A stretch of DNA of 64,000 nt from Candidatus Peribacteria bacterium (GTDB taxonomy: Bacteria > Patescibacteriota > Gracilibacteria > UBA1369 > 2-02-FULL-48-14), in NCBI GenBank assembly GCA_943349825.1, contig CALQZQ010000003.1:62001-126000 (forward strand), read 5' to 3'. Position numbers and translations under genes: made by a program. The notes beneath the pieces were generated by a model. That model did not search any database, was not told the origin of the DNA, and was given only the letters and a program-made list of their open reading frames with translations. Positions 38,556-48,133 of the stretch are shown here, one piece after another (the stretch's first letter is position 1; every line of letters begins with the position of its first letter).

Positions 38556-41500
38556 CTATTCCTTCTCCACCTCCGCGCCGGGCATGTTCTTCATTTTTTT
38601 GCCGAGAGCCAGTAGACAGCGCTTGAGTTCTTCCACCCAAGACACTCCCAGGGCTTGGAAAGAAATCTTGAGCTTGGTGCCGGAAATGATCCAGCGGTTG
38701 TTGTATTCCAGCAGTGACATGATGTTTTCCGGGCGCACTTTTTCAGACATATGCAGCACAATTTGGCGGTCTTCAGACGAGTGCACGTTCTCCGCCTTCA
38801 CGTTGATGATGCCCGCTTTCTTCGCCAGCATTTTCACCTCCAGCACGCGGAACAAGTTGCCCACTTCCTCCGGCATTTTCCCGTAATCTTCCACGAGCTC
38901 GTGATGCAGTTCGTCCAAATATTCCATAGTGTCTGCAGCGGCCAATTTTTGGTACACAGAAATTTTATCCTTGCTGCTCACGATGTATTCGTCCGGAATA
39001 TACGCGGGCAGCGGCACCTCAATCGTCACGTCCGGAAGTCCTGCGTCGTCCTTCACGGTGCGGCCCTTCTTCATGTCTTCCACGGCTTGATTCAGCATGC
39101 GGATGAAGTGCGAAACCCCCACCACCTGAATGGCTCCCGATTGATTCGCGCCCAAAATATCTCCGGCGCCACGGATCTCCAAATCCTTCATCGCGATCTG
39201 GAATCCAGCCCCCAGTTCGTTCGCTTCCACAATCGCTTTCAAACGTTTTTTCGCATCCAGCGGCAACCGTTTCATGTGGTACAAGAAGTACGCGTAGGCC
39301 TGAATGCGCGCGCGTCCCACACGTCCACGGAGTTGGTAGAGTTGGGAAAGTCCAAAACGTTCGGCGCTATTCACAATCAGCGTGTTCGCATTCGGCAAGT
39401 CGATTCCATTTTCAATAATCGTCGAGGAAACCAAGACGTCGTATTCGGCATTTTTAAAGGCCAAGATGCGACGCTCCAGCTCGTCCGGCGGCAACTTCCC
39501 ATGAGTCACCACTACGCGGGCCTGGGGTAGCAAGGATCGCAGTTTTGAGGCCATGTCGTCGATGGTCTGCACGCGATTGTGCAGGAAATAAATTTGCCCG
39601 CCGCGTTTGAGCTCGTCTTCCACCGCACCTTTGATCAGCGCCAGCGAGAACCGTCGCACTTCCGTCACAATCGGCAGACGTCCGGGGGGCGGCGTCGTAA
39701 TCGTGGTGATGTCGCGCAGTCCATGCAGGCTGATGTTGAGCGTGCGCGGGATCGGCGTCGCCGTCATCGTCAAAATATGAACTTCCTTGCGCAGATCTTT
39801 AAGCGCCTCTTTTTGCTTCACCCCAAAACGCTGTTCTTCATCGATAATGAGTAGCCCCAAATCCTTAAAGTGAATGTCCGGCTGCAGCAAGCGGTGCGTT
39901 CCAATCACAATGTCCAGTTCGCCCCGTTCCAGCTGACGCAAAATCTTCTTTTGCTCGGCGGGACTACGGAAACGAGACAGCATTTCAATGCGCACATTGA
40001 AGCCCTCCATGCGTTTCACAAAACTTTTGTAATGCTGGTCCACCAGAATCGTGATCGGCGCCAAAATCGCCACTTGCTTGCCCCCTTGCACGGCCTTGAA
40101 AGCGGCGCGCATGGCCACTTCCGTCTTTCCAAATCCCACGTCTCCACACACCAGTCGATCCATCGGTTTCTTTTTTTCCATGTCGCGCTTCACGTCCAAA
40201 ATCGCACGGAGCTGGCCGGGCGTCGGTTCGTATTGAAAGTTCTTTTCGAACTGAATCATGTCCTGCGTGTCCGCCTCAAAAGCATGGGCCTTCGCATTTT
40301 CACGCTCGGCATAAAGCTTCAAAAGTTCGGTCGCAATTTTCTCGGTTTCCTTGCGCACGCGGTTCTGCATGGTCGTCCATTCGGCGCTGCCAAGACGCGT
40401 CAACTTGGGCACACGGTCTCCCGCCCCAATGAATTTAGAAACCTTATCCGCTTGATCGATCGGCACAAAAAGTTTGTCGTTTTCCGCGTAACCGATTTTC
40501 AAATATTCACGCGTCACTTCGTCCACCGTGCGCTTGTCGAGTCCCATAAACTGTCCGATCCCATGATCGCTGTGCACCACAAAATCCGCAGGCTTGAGTC
40601 CCGTCAAAAAGTCCATGTAGACCTTCTGGCGTTCGGGGCGTTTTTCTTGTTCGCCAAAGCCGCCCACATTGCGGTCAGAAACCACCATGAACTTGAGTCC
40701 CGGGTTTTGAAACGCTTCCGGAAAAATGTCTTCGGTGTCCACATGGAAGAGCACCACTTGCCTGGAAGCAATCGCCTCACCACGCTTATACACCGAGTGA
40801 GGCAAATTGCGATCCTCAAAAAGTCCGGTGTACTGCTCGGGATGCTTGGTGAATAAAAACACCGTCCAGTCGTTGGTGATTTTATCGCGCAAATCTTCCG
40901 CAAAATCTGCCGGCGCGTAGTACTTGAGCACGGACAAATAGTGCAAATGGTGGTGATACGCGCTCTCTTCCATGAACGAGCGGAATTCCAAGTAACGCGA
41001 CTCATTGTTACGCTTCGCCATAGCTTCTTCAAAGGCCTCCGCATCGTCATCCGGGAACTCCACTTCGTCATCGATCACCAAACTGCCACGCCCAAAAAAA
41101 TCAAATAAATGGGCCTGCCCTTCCGGCACAGCCAGCGGATAAATCACAATTTCTTCCAGCTCGTGCAAATCCTTCTTTTCGTTTTGATCGAACAGCGCAA
41201 TTTTCTCCACTTCGTCAAAACCAATTTCCAGCCGCACCGGAAACTCGCTGTTCACCGGCCACAGCGTGAGCAAATCTCCATGGCGATAGTATTCACCCTT
41301 CTCTACAAACGGATCCATGGACACCTCATAACCCACATTAATCAGCTGCTCAAAAAACTCCACAGGGTCGATGCTCTGCTTTTTCTGGATCCTCAAAATG
41401 CCGCGCGCAACCACATCCTTCGCCGGATACTGTCTAAACAAATCCTTATAGCCCACCACAAAAAACTGCGACCGGCTCGTGTCCATCACCGCCGCCACAA

Positions 41501-41822
41501 ACTCCATCAGTCTCACCTTATTGGTGTGCGCAATCTCGCTGTCGCGCATCGGATTCTCCTCTAGCTCAAATCGAAATACCGGCGCATCTCCCCACATCGA
41601 AAGGTCTCTCGCGGTGTTTTCCTGATGCTGATGTTCACTCGTGAGCCAGAGCACATGATGCAGGTCTTTCACCTCACGCATCAAATCAGCGATCAAAAAA
41701 CACTTGGAGGAAGTGTTTCCGGAACCTGAAACCGAACTATAGCCCTGATTTTGAAACTGCTCGATAACCTGCAGGTTTTGCCCGTGCGGGAAGAGAGTGA
41801 TCAGGTGTTTACAATCTTTCAA
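38556..41822 (-). CDS. mfd: Transcription-repair coupling factor
   Basis: 1088 residues with a TTG start 17 bases after dnaN. The UvrB-homology part comes first (residues about 1-370), then the RNA-polymerase interaction domain (near 415-480, with KPADFVVHSDHGIGQFMGL). The RecG-like translocase follows: Walker A GDVGFGKTEVA near 562, DEEQRFG near 661, TATPIPRT, and the GRVGRARIQAYAYFLY motif VI. The C-terminal TRCF domain ends the protein. Mfd removes RNA polymerase stalled at lesions and recruits UvrA. No other start exists for 40 codons, so TTG is accepted. Confidence 0.96.
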   Translation of the reverse strand: MKDCKHLITLFPHGQNLQVIEQFQNQGYSSVSGSGNTSSKCFLIADLMREVKDLHHVLWLTSEHQHQENTARDLSMWGDAPVFRFELEENPMRDSEIAHTNKVRLMEFVAAVMDTSRSQFFVVGYKDLFRQYPAKDVVARGILRIQKKQSIDPVEFFEQLINVGYEVSMDPFVEKGEYYRHGDLLTLWPVNSEFPVRLEIGFDEVEKIALFDQNEKKDLHELEEIVIYPLAVPEGQAHLFDFFGRGSLVIDDEVEFPDDDAEAFEEAMAKRNNESRYLEFRSFMEESAYHHHLHYLSVLKYYAPADFAEDLRDKITNDWTVFLFTKHPEQYTGLFEDRNLPHSVYKRGEAIASRQVVLFHVDTEDIFPEAFQNPGLKFMVVSDRNVGGFGEQEKRPERQKVYMDFLTGLKPADFVVHSDHGIGQFMGLDKRTVDEVTREYLKIGYAENDKLFVPIDQADKVSKFIGAGDRVPKLTRLGSAEWTTMQNRVRKETEKIATELLKLYAERENAKAHAFEADTQDMIQFEKNFQYEPTPGQLRAILDVKRDMEKKKPMDRLVCGDVGFGKTEVAMRAAFKAVQGGKQVAILAPITILVDQHYKSFVKRMEGFNVRIEMLSRFRSPAEQKKILRQLERGELDIVIGTHRLLQPDIHFKDLGLLIIDEEQRFGVKQKEALKDLRKEVHILTMTATPIPRTLNISLHGLRDITTITTPPPGRLPIVTEVRRFSLALIKGAVEDELKRGGQIYFLHNRVQTIDDMASKLRSLLPQARVVVTHGKLPPDELERRILAFKNAEYDVLVSSTIIENGIDLPNANTLIVNSAERFGLSQLYQLRGRVGRARIQAYAYFLYHMKRLPLDAKKRLKAIVEANELGAGFQIAMKDLEIRGAGDILGANQSGAIQVVGVSHFIRMLNQAVEDMKKGRTVKDDAGLPDVTIEVPLPAYIPDEYIVSSKDKISVYQKLAAADTMEYLDELHHELVEDYGKMPEEVGNLFRVLEVKMLAKKAGIINVKAENVHSSEDRQIVLHMSEKVRPENIMSLLEYNNRWIISGTKLKISFQALGVSWVEELKRCLLALGKKMKNMPGAEVEKE

Positions 41823-41839
41823 TGAAAATTCAAAAAAAT

Positions 41840-42943
41840 CTAGACCTTGAGCGGCATAATGATATGCAAATAGTCCGCGCTCGAGGCCGGCGTCACCATA
41901 ACAGGGGAAAGTCCATCGTTCAAGCTCAAATGCACTTCTTTGTCGTTCAGGTGAGAAAGCACGTCCAGAAGATATTGCACATTGAGGGCTGTCTCCATCC
42001 CATCGCCTGTCACACTGGCTGGCACATCCGTTACCCCTTGCCCCACCTGAGTTTCATCACTGGAAATCTGCAGGGAGTCGTTCTGCACTTTGATGCGCAC
42101 GTTGTTGTTATTTTCGCGCACAATCACGGACACTTTCTTTAGTCCCAAAACAAATTCCTCGGTAAATAAACTCACCTTCGTCTTCGTTTCCTTGGGTAAA
42201 ATCTTTTCGTAATCCGGGAAATTCCCCTCAATCAACCTGGACATGAGTTCAATCCCGTCCACCACAAAGAGCACTTGGCCTTTGCCTACGCGCACTTCAA
42301 ATTCCTCAGCGGTCGTCATCGATAAAATCTTCGCGAGTTCTTGAGCGGTCTTCGACGGTACAATAAATGAAATGTCCAAGTTCTGATCCTTCGTGAGCGT
42401 CATTGTTTTTTCACTCAAACGATAACTGTCCGTCGCTGCCAGCTTCATAGTCTGCCCCACCAGCTGCCAAAATAAACCTGTTAAAACCGGCCTAGAAATA
42501 TTCGTAGAGGCCGCAAAAGCCACTTGATCCAGCGCCGCTAAAATCATCTTCGTGGGAAAATGGAAAACATCAGGCTTATCAAGTTTAGGCAAAAGCGGAA
42601 ACTCCTCACTCGCAATCCCCTTTACATTCGTTCGTGATCCCTTGGTTTGCACTAAAAGCGTATTTCCTCCCACTACAGATAAATTCACTTCCTTGTCGTT
42701 GATGAGTGCAATGTACGAAGATAAAACTTTCGCGGGCACAGTGAGTGTCCCCTCATTCTCCACTTCCGCATCAAAAGAAGCACTGATCGCAATTTCCAAA
42801 TTGGTCGCAGATAAAAATAATTTCTTACCTTCCGCTTTCAATAAAATATTATTAAGAACCGGCAAAGTATTGTTCGGACTCACCGCTCTATTCACCAATG
42901 CCAGTGCCGAAGTAAAATCGGCTTGTGCACAAGAAAGTTTCAT
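41840..42943 (-). CDS. dnaN: DNA polymerase III beta subunit (sliding clamp)
   Basis: 367 residues, the usual length, made of three clamp folds. It starts MKLSCAQADFTSALALVNRAV and ends in the conserved IMPLKV. TDSYRLSEKTM and EGNFPDYEKILP are typical of the family. The clamp tethers polymerases and other replication proteins; the 5'-nuclease at 61272-62195 carries a candidate clamp-binding tail. A TTGTGCACAA palindrome lies in its first codons and may belong to the adjacent candidate origin. dnaA is not in the window. Confidence 0.97.
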   Translation of the reverse strand: MKLSCAQADFTSALALVNRAVSPNNTLPVLNNILLKAEGKKLFLSATNLEIAISASFDAEVENEGTLTVPAKVLSSYIALINDKEVNLSVVGGNTLLVQTKGSRTNVKGIASEEFPLLPKLDKPDVFHFPTKMILAALDQVAFAASTNISRPVLTGLFWQLVGQTMKLAATDSYRLSEKTMTLTKDQNLDISFIVPSKTAQELAKILSMTTAEEFEVRVGKGQVLFVVDGIELMSRLIEGNFPDYEKILPKETKTKVSLFTEEFVLGLKKVSVIVRENNNNVRIKVQNDSLQISSDETQVGQGVTDVPASVTGDGMETALNVQYLLDVLSHLNDKEVHLSLNDGLSPVMVTPASSADYLHIIMPLKV

Positions 42944-43321
42944 ATTTCGGAAGGCTTAGGAAATCGAGCTCATCAAAGCAAACTTTTGTGCATATGTCTA
43001 TAAGCTAATTAAAAAGAAAAGTATATAAATATAAACAGCAGTAGATACAGTACCCCCTTGTCAAAACACCCCATAATATGTCGCAAACGCTATAAAAGTA
43101 GACAGGTCCTAAAGCTGGATTGTGCAAAACTTTGATCCGTTAAATAACAAACATGTGCAAAACCCGTTGAAAAGTCTCTTTCCTCTGCATAACTCTGTCA
43201 AAACCACGGAGAGGAAGCACGCCGCTCCACCCCACCCCACGCACCATTCGGTACCCCAAAAGTACGAGCAAAGCCCCGCCTGTGCAAAACTCAAAACACG
43301 GTAGTGCCCAAGTTATGCACA
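42923..43321. other. Candidate chromosomal replication origin (oriC)
   Basis: A 392-base gap between dnaN and RNase J without coding potential. An A+T-rich part (about 42997-43050) could be the unwinding element. Around it lie repeated DnaA-box-like nonamers. TTTTGCACA occurs three times on the minus strand (43121-43129, 43154-43162, 43281-43289). Further copies are ATATGCACA (42987-42995), TTATGCAGA (43184-43192) and, on the plus strand, TTATGCACA (43313-43321), one base from the E. coli box TTATCCACA. TTGTGCACAA lies at 42923 inside dnaN. Position beside dnaN, box cluster and A+T-rich part agree, but function is inferred. Confidence 0.6.
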
Positions 43322-43335
43322 TTTTTTCCACCCAC

Positions 43336-45252
43336 TTACGCCCCCAAAACCACCACATTGATCAGCGGTCTTCGGTCGAGTTTTCGAAGAATAAGTCCGG
43401 CGACTTCGCTCTTCACGAAGGCTTCAAAATCTTCGGAATGCAGGCTGCGTTTGTCGCGGTCTGCGAGCTTTAAAACGGCATCTTTGGAGTGTCTTTCAAT
43501 CTCTCTCACCATCTTAGCGAGGTCCTTTTGGTACACAAAGCCACGAGTAGACACGATAGCCTCTCCCAAAACGCGCCCCTTATTAACCTGGAGCACAATC
43601 CCTACAAAACCGTTCTCCGCCATCACTTCGCGCTCTTTGAGCACCACTGAGCCCAAATCCCCTTGCATGAGTCCATCCACCACCACGTAGCGCACCTTGA
43701 TGTCTTCCGTTTTCAGCTTCACTTCTCCGTTGCGCACCTCAATCACGTTCCCATTGTCCATCATATGCACGTTCTCCGCGGGAATGCCGGCCTGAGGCCC
43801 GAGATTTCCGTGCGCGCGACGCATGAAGAAGTTGCCGTGGATCGGCACCAAATGCTTGGGCTTCACCAGACTCATCATGAGCTTCAAATCTTCCTGTTGG
43901 CCGTGCCCGGAGGTGTGCACATCCATGATCCCGTTGGTCACCATGGTCGCCCCTTGGCGTGCCAGGGAATCGATCAAAAAAGCCACCGCTTTTTCATTCC
44001 CAATAATAGGAGACGAAGACACCACAATTGTGTCTCCGGCGTGAATTTTAACCTGAGCGTGAGCGCCAGTGGCCATGCGAGACAGCGCCGCCATCGGCTC
44101 GCCCTGTCCCCCCGTGGTCAAAATCAGAACCTCGCTGTCCGGGTACTTATTCACTTCTTTAATAGACTTCACCTGATCCTTTTGAAATTTCAGAAAGCCC
44201 AATTTGTGCGCTATTTCCGCATTGTTTTCCAAGCTGCCTCCAGACAAAAACACGCGCCGTCGATTGCGCGCGGCAAAATCGATGATCTGCTGAATACGCC
44301 CGATCAGCGAAGCAAAACACGCAATCACAATACGCCCCTTGGCCCCAGAAATAGCGGTCTCCAGGTTTTCGGCCACCACGCGTTCAGACATGGTGTGCCC
44401 GGGCTTCACCGCATTGGTGCTGTCCGCAAATAGCAGATTCAAATCGCGCTTTCCAATCTCACTCATTTTGCGAATGTCGCACTCAATTCCATCGGCAGGC
44501 GTGAAGTCGAATTTGAAGTCGCCCGTGTGCACCAGCGACCCAGCCGGAGACTTAATATAGATCCCCATCGCGTCCGGAATAGAGTGATTCACACGGAAAA
44601 ATTCCACCGCGAACTGGCCCATTTGGTAGGTCTGAACATTGTCGATGACTTTCATACGCGCTTGCTTGGTGAGTTTGAATTCATCGAGCTGCTTTTGAAC
44701 GAGCCCCAGCGAAAGTGACGAACCGTAAATCGTAGGAAATCCCAAATCCGCGAGCACGTAGGGAATCGCCCCAATATGATCCAGATGCGCGTGCGTGATC
44801 AAAATGCCACGAATGCGATCTTTGCGCTCCACGAGGTACTGAATGTCGGGGATGATGTAATCCACCCCGAACATTTCGTCCTCAGGGAATTGAAAGCCCA
44901 TGTCCACCACCAGGATGTCATTTTCGTACTCGATCACCATACAGTTCTTCCCTACCTCTTCCAGACCCCCAATCGGGATGATGCGCATCACTTTAGGGTG
45001 AGTCACCACTTTTCCACGGGGCACAAATTCTTGAGGTACCGGCGCTTCTCTGCGAGGACGATGGCGTCCGCCTCCACGATGCTTATCTCCACCACCGTGA
45101 CTTTGCCCACCGTGCCCCGAAGGACGCGGCTGCTGCTGTGCCGTCGGTGCGGGAGTGGGCAAACGAGCCTCCGCCGCGCTCACGATAGGACCCTTGGAAC
45201 CTCCCTGCACTGCGCTACGAAGCCATTCTGACAATTTATCGATCTGACTCAT
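43336..45252 (-). CDS. rnj: Ribonuclease J
   Basis: 638 residues. The metallo-beta-lactamase/beta-CASP core begins near residue 87 (VMRIIPIGGLEEVGKNCMVIEY) and carries THAHLDHIGAIPY, HTGDFKFDFTP, DSTNAVKPGHTMSE, TSGHGQQEDL and PIHGNFFM. RNase J is a 5' exo- and endonuclease in mRNA decay and rRNA maturation. The first 85 residues are disordered and rich in Gly, His, Arg and Pro (GGGDKHRGGGRHRPRREAPV), an extension that could bind RNA. No RNase E is seen in the window. The leader upstream carries part of the long inverted-repeat element on the other side of the gap. Confidence 0.95.
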   Translation of the reverse strand: MSQIDKLSEWLRSAVQGGSKGPIVSAAEARLPTPAPTAQQQPRPSGHGGQSHGGGDKHRGGGRHRPRREAPVPQEFVPRGKVVTHPKVMRIIPIGGLEEVGKNCMVIEYENDILVVDMGFQFPEDEMFGVDYIIPDIQYLVERKDRIRGILITHAHLDHIGAIPYVLADLGFPTIYGSSLSLGLVQKQLDEFKLTKQARMKVIDNVQTYQMGQFAVEFFRVNHSIPDAMGIYIKSPAGSLVHTGDFKFDFTPADGIECDIRKMSEIGKRDLNLLFADSTNAVKPGHTMSERVVAENLETAISGAKGRIVIACFASLIGRIQQIIDFAARNRRRVFLSGGSLENNAEIAHKLGFLKFQKDQVKSIKEVNKYPDSEVLILTTGGQGEPMAALSRMATGAHAQVKIHAGDTIVVSSSPIIGNEKAVAFLIDSLARQGATMVTNGIMDVHTSGHGQQEDLKLMMSLVKPKHLVPIHGNFFMRRAHGNLGPQAGIPAENVHMMDNGNVIEVRNGEVKLKTEDIKVRYVVVDGLMQGDLGSVVLKEREVMAENGFVGIVLQVNKGRVLGEAIVSTRGFVYQKDLAKMVREIERHSKDAVLKLADRDKRSLHSEDFEAFVKSEVAGLILRKLDRRPLINVVVLGA

Positions 45253-45384
45253 TTTCGCGTATTAAAAATATAAGCTCTTCCCTCGAATTTTTTTACGACC
45301 CCATTCTATCTAAACGGCAGGAAAATCCAAAGCCATTTTAAGAGGTGGACCTTGAAACCATTCTGTCCCCAACGGAAAGAGAGT

Positions 45385-45532
45385 TTGAAATCCCACAACA
45401 AAGAGAAGATGCTGCCCCTTCTGGGAAGCATCAAACATGAAAGGAAGCGGAGAGAAAGTTCATGAACTTTCTCGGAGCGCTCCATGCTGAACAGAAGGGG
45501 CAGCATCTTCCAGCCTGGGTTTGGGGTTTCAA
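45385..45532. repeat. Long inverted-repeat element, copy 1
   Basis: Outer arms of 19 bases (45405-45423 and 45492-45510; GAAGATGCTGCCCCTTCTG and its exact complement) enclose a 22-base palindrome GAGAAAGTTCA/TGAACTTTCTC at 45452-45473. AGCAT/ATGCT and GGAGCGCTCC add inner pairs. A further pair of outer arms, TTGAAATCCCA (45385-45395) and TGGGGTTTCAA (45522-45532), extends it. The layout and the CATG-centred core match the element at 57085-57191 although the outer arms differ. No transposase is near. It lies in the noncoding region between RNase J and the MurL-MurD gene. Confidence 0.75.
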
Positions 45533-45552
45533 GATTCACGTCTTTTAAGCGT

Positions 45553-45581
45553 TTGACTTTCCCCTCTCCCCGCGCTTCACT
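45553..45581 (+). promoter_or_regulatory. murL-murD promoter, near-leaderless
   Basis: TTGACT (45553-45558), a 17-base spacer and TTCACT (45576-45581), then seven bases to the ATG at 45589. The weak -10 makes this tentative; it supports the chosen start. Confidence 0.45.
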
Positions 45582-45588
45582 GAGATCA

Positions 45589-48093
45589 ATGAAGCCAAGC
45601 ACCTTTGTCTTCGAGCGCGCAACTTTCCAAGAAAAGGAAAGGCGTGCTGTTTTTTCGTACCGCATTACTTTTAAAGACCACGCGCCGCTGCACTTCACCG
45701 AAACCCTCGCCTTCCCTGCCGGAAAAATCCTGGGCCTGCCTCCACACTTTCTCAAAGAACTCCTTAAAAATCTGCACTTGGTTTTGGGCGTGAGTTACTA
45801 CAAGCTCTACTGCCCGGCCAAACTGGAACTGCCCTACCGCCTCACCCGCGCCGAAGCCGACTTTTGGACCACCCTTTACCAAAAAGGCTTGGGCGAATTT
45901 TTCTTCCGCAACAAGATAGACTTCCGCCGCCTCGCCCACTTTCCCTCTTCAAAAACAGCCCAGCCTTTCCTCCCGGGCCACGTTCCCACCCAGGAGCGCG
46001 CCCTCCTGGGCATCGGCGGCGGAAAAGATTCCATTGTGGCCGGAGAACTGCTCAAAGAGCGGAAGCTCCCCTGCACCGCCTTCGTGGTGGAAACTGAAAA
46101 AGATTCGCCCGTGGTGAACAGTGTGATCAAAGCCATGAGCCTCAAAAAACTGGTGGTGCGCCGCAAACTGGACCCACAACTTTTCCAGGCGCTACCGGGC
46201 TCCACCAACGGCCACGTCCCCATCTCAGCGGTCTTCGCTTTTGTGGGCACTTTCACGGCCGCTCTCTACGGCTACCGCTACGTGGTGGTGGCCAACGAAG
46301 CCAGCAGCAACTTTGGCAACACAAAATATCTCGGGCAAGAGATCAACCACCAGTGGAGCAAGTCCGCGGAATTCGAAGAGCTCTTCCAAGAACACGTCCG
46401 CACCCGCCTCACCCCTTCCATCACCTATTTTTCTGCCATCCGCCATTTCTACGAAATTCGCACGGTGGAAGCCTTCACTCGCTACCCCAAATATTTCCCG
46501 ATTTTCACCAGCTGCAACCGCAACTTCCGCGTGCACCATGCTCGCCCCGGGGATCTCTGGTGCGGCGAATGTCCCAAGTGTGCTTTTGTTTTCGCTCAGC
46601 TCGCGGCCTTTCTTCCACCCGCCAAGCTGCTCAAATTTTTCAACAAAAACCTCTTCGAAACCCCAGCCCTCCTGCCCCTCTTCAAAGACCTGGCCGGTCT
46701 GGGCAAACTCAAACCCTTCGATTGCGTGGGCACTTTTGAAGAGACCCGCGCCGCCCTGCGCCGCGCCTCCGCTTGGCACAAAACCACCGCCCTCAAAACG
46801 CTGCTCCCACTGCTCCATAAAAATTTCCCCAAGGACGACGACAACGCGCTTTTCAAGATTCAAAATGCCCCCACGCTCCCGGCCCATTTCAAATTTTTAG
46901 GGCTCAAAAATGTGCTGCTGCTGGGCTATGGGAAAGAGGGAGAAGCCACGCATGCCTACCTCAAAAAATTCTACCCAGGCTTGCGCGTAAAAATCGCAGA
47001 CCACGCCAAGAGCCCGCACTATCTCGATCAACAAGATCACGCCGAGTTCGCCGTAAAAACTCCCGGCCTCCCCAAGCAAAAAGTTCGCATCCCCTACACC
47101 ACCGCTACCAATATTTTCTTCGCGCAGAGTCGCCAAATCACCTTTGGAGTAACGGGCAGCAAAGGCAAAAGCACCACGGCCAGTCTGCTCGCACACTTGC
47201 TCAACAAAGCCGGCATCGAAGCGGAGCTCCTGGGCAACATTGGCAAGCCCATGCTGGAATCCCTGTTGAGGCCCCGCCACCCCAACCAAGTCGACGTGCT
47301 CGAACTTTCCAGCTATCAGTTGGATGACTGCACGCATTCGCCGAACGTGGCCCTCGTCACCAACCTCTTCCCCGAGCACATGACTTACCACGGAGGCATC
47401 GCGCCCTACTACACAGCCAAGCAAAACATTCTAAAACACCAGACCCCCGCAGACGTCTTCATTGTGAATCCCCAGCACCCGCTCCTCAAAAAGTGGGCGA
47501 AAACAGCCCCCGGGAAAACCCTGCCCTTCGCCAGCTGGCAGCCCCCGACGAATCCGCTGCTCGGCCAACACAACCGCTCCAACACCGCCGCCGCTCTAGC
47601 CGCCGCCACGGCCGTCTACAAAATCCCTAAGAAAACCCTCATCGAAGCCCTCGCGACTTTCAAAGCCCTGCCCCACCGTCTCGAAAAAGTGGGCACCTTC
47701 CGCGGCATCACCTTCTACGACGACGCCATCTCCACCTCGCCCGAATCCACCCTAGAGGCCTTGAAAGCGCTCCCTCCCATCGGCACCATTTTTCTGGGCG
47801 GCGAAGACCGGGGCTACGATTTCATCCAGCTCGAGAAAGCCCTGCGCCGTTACAAGATCAAAAACCTGGTCCTTTTCCCCGAAACCGGCGCTCGCATACT
47901 GAAGTCCGAAAAGGGCTTCAAAATCCTCAAAACCACCTCGATGAAAGAAGCCGTAGAGTTCGCCTATCAAAACACCCCTCGCGGCCAAATCTGCCTGCTC
48001 TCCACCGCCTCTCCCAGCTACTCTCTGTGGAAGAATTTCGAGGAGAAAGGGGCGGAGTTTCAGAGACAAATCAAGGCACTTGACATAGAATAG
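45589..48093 (+). CDS. Fused MurL epimerase and MurD-type ligase
   Basis: 834 residues; the ATG at 45589 is chosen because upstream codons lie in the repeat element. The N-half (1-435) matches MurL, the ATP-dependent epimerase that turns the terminal L-Glu of UDP-MurNAc-L-Ala-L-Glu into D-Glu: GIGGGKDSIVAGELL near 140, NEASSNFG, NHQWSKSAEFEELF near 251, CNRNFRVHH near 308, and WCGECPKCAFVF. The C-half (440-834) is a Mur ligase: LLGYGKEGEATH, the P-loop VTGSKGKSTTASLLAHLL near 520, LELSSYQLDD, TNLFPEHMTYHGG, LGQHNRSNTAAA, and YDDAISTSPESTLEAL. In Xanthomonas MurL works with MurD2, which adds L-Glu. The fusion suggests that here ligation and epimerisation occur on one chain. Confidence 0.9.
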   Translation: MKPSTFVFERATFQEKERRAVFSYRITFKDHAPLHFTETLAFPAGKILGLPPHFLKELLKNLHLVLGVSYYKLYCPAKLELPYRLTRAEADFWTTLYQKGLGEFFFRNKIDFRRLAHFPSSKTAQPFLPGHVPTQERALLGIGGGKDSIVAGELLKERKLPCTAFVVETEKDSPVVNSVIKAMSLKKLVVRRKLDPQLFQALPGSTNGHVPISAVFAFVGTFTAALYGYRYVVVANEASSNFGNTKYLGQEINHQWSKSAEFEELFQEHVRTRLTPSITYFSAIRHFYEIRTVEAFTRYPKYFPIFTSCNRNFRVHHARPGDLWCGECPKCAFVFAQLAAFLPPAKLLKFFNKNLFETPALLPLFKDLAGLGKLKPFDCVGTFEETRAALRRASAWHKTTALKTLLPLLHKNFPKDDDNALFKIQNAPTLPAHFKFLGLKNVLLLGYGKEGEATHAYLKKFYPGLRVKIADHAKSPHYLDQQDHAEFAVKTPGLPKQKVRIPYTTATNIFFAQSRQITFGVTGSKGKSTTASLLAHLLNKAGIEAELLGNIGKPMLESLLRPRHPNQVDVLELSSYQLDDCTHSPNVALVTNLFPEHMTYHGGIAPYYTAKQNILKHQTPADVFIVNPQHPLLKKWAKTAPGKTLPFASWQPPTNPLLGQHNRSNTAAALAAATAVYKIPKKTLIEALATFKALPHRLEKVGTFRGITFYDDAISTSPESTLEALKALPPIGTIFLGGEDRGYDFIQLEKALRRYKIKNLVLFPETGARILKSEKGFKILKTTSMKEAVEFAYQNTPRGQICLLSTASPSYSLWKNFEEKGAEFQRQIKALDIE

Positions 48094-48108
48094 GAATAGT
48101 GTTAGAGT
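48080..48108 (+). promoter_or_regulatory. Promoter of the 48-kb lipoprotein gene
   Basis: A perfect TTGACA (48080-48085), a 17-base spacer ending in TGT, and TAGAGT (48103-48108). The -35 lies in the last codons of the MurL-MurD gene. The ATG is 25 bases downstream. Confidence 0.7.
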
Positions 48109-48133
48109 AAGCTCCTTTTTACTCACACTACCT

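Noticed and set aside
45306-45755. Minus-strand open frame across the inverted-repeat element
   Set aside because: It runs through the palindromes and the start of the MurL part and has no plausible start signal.
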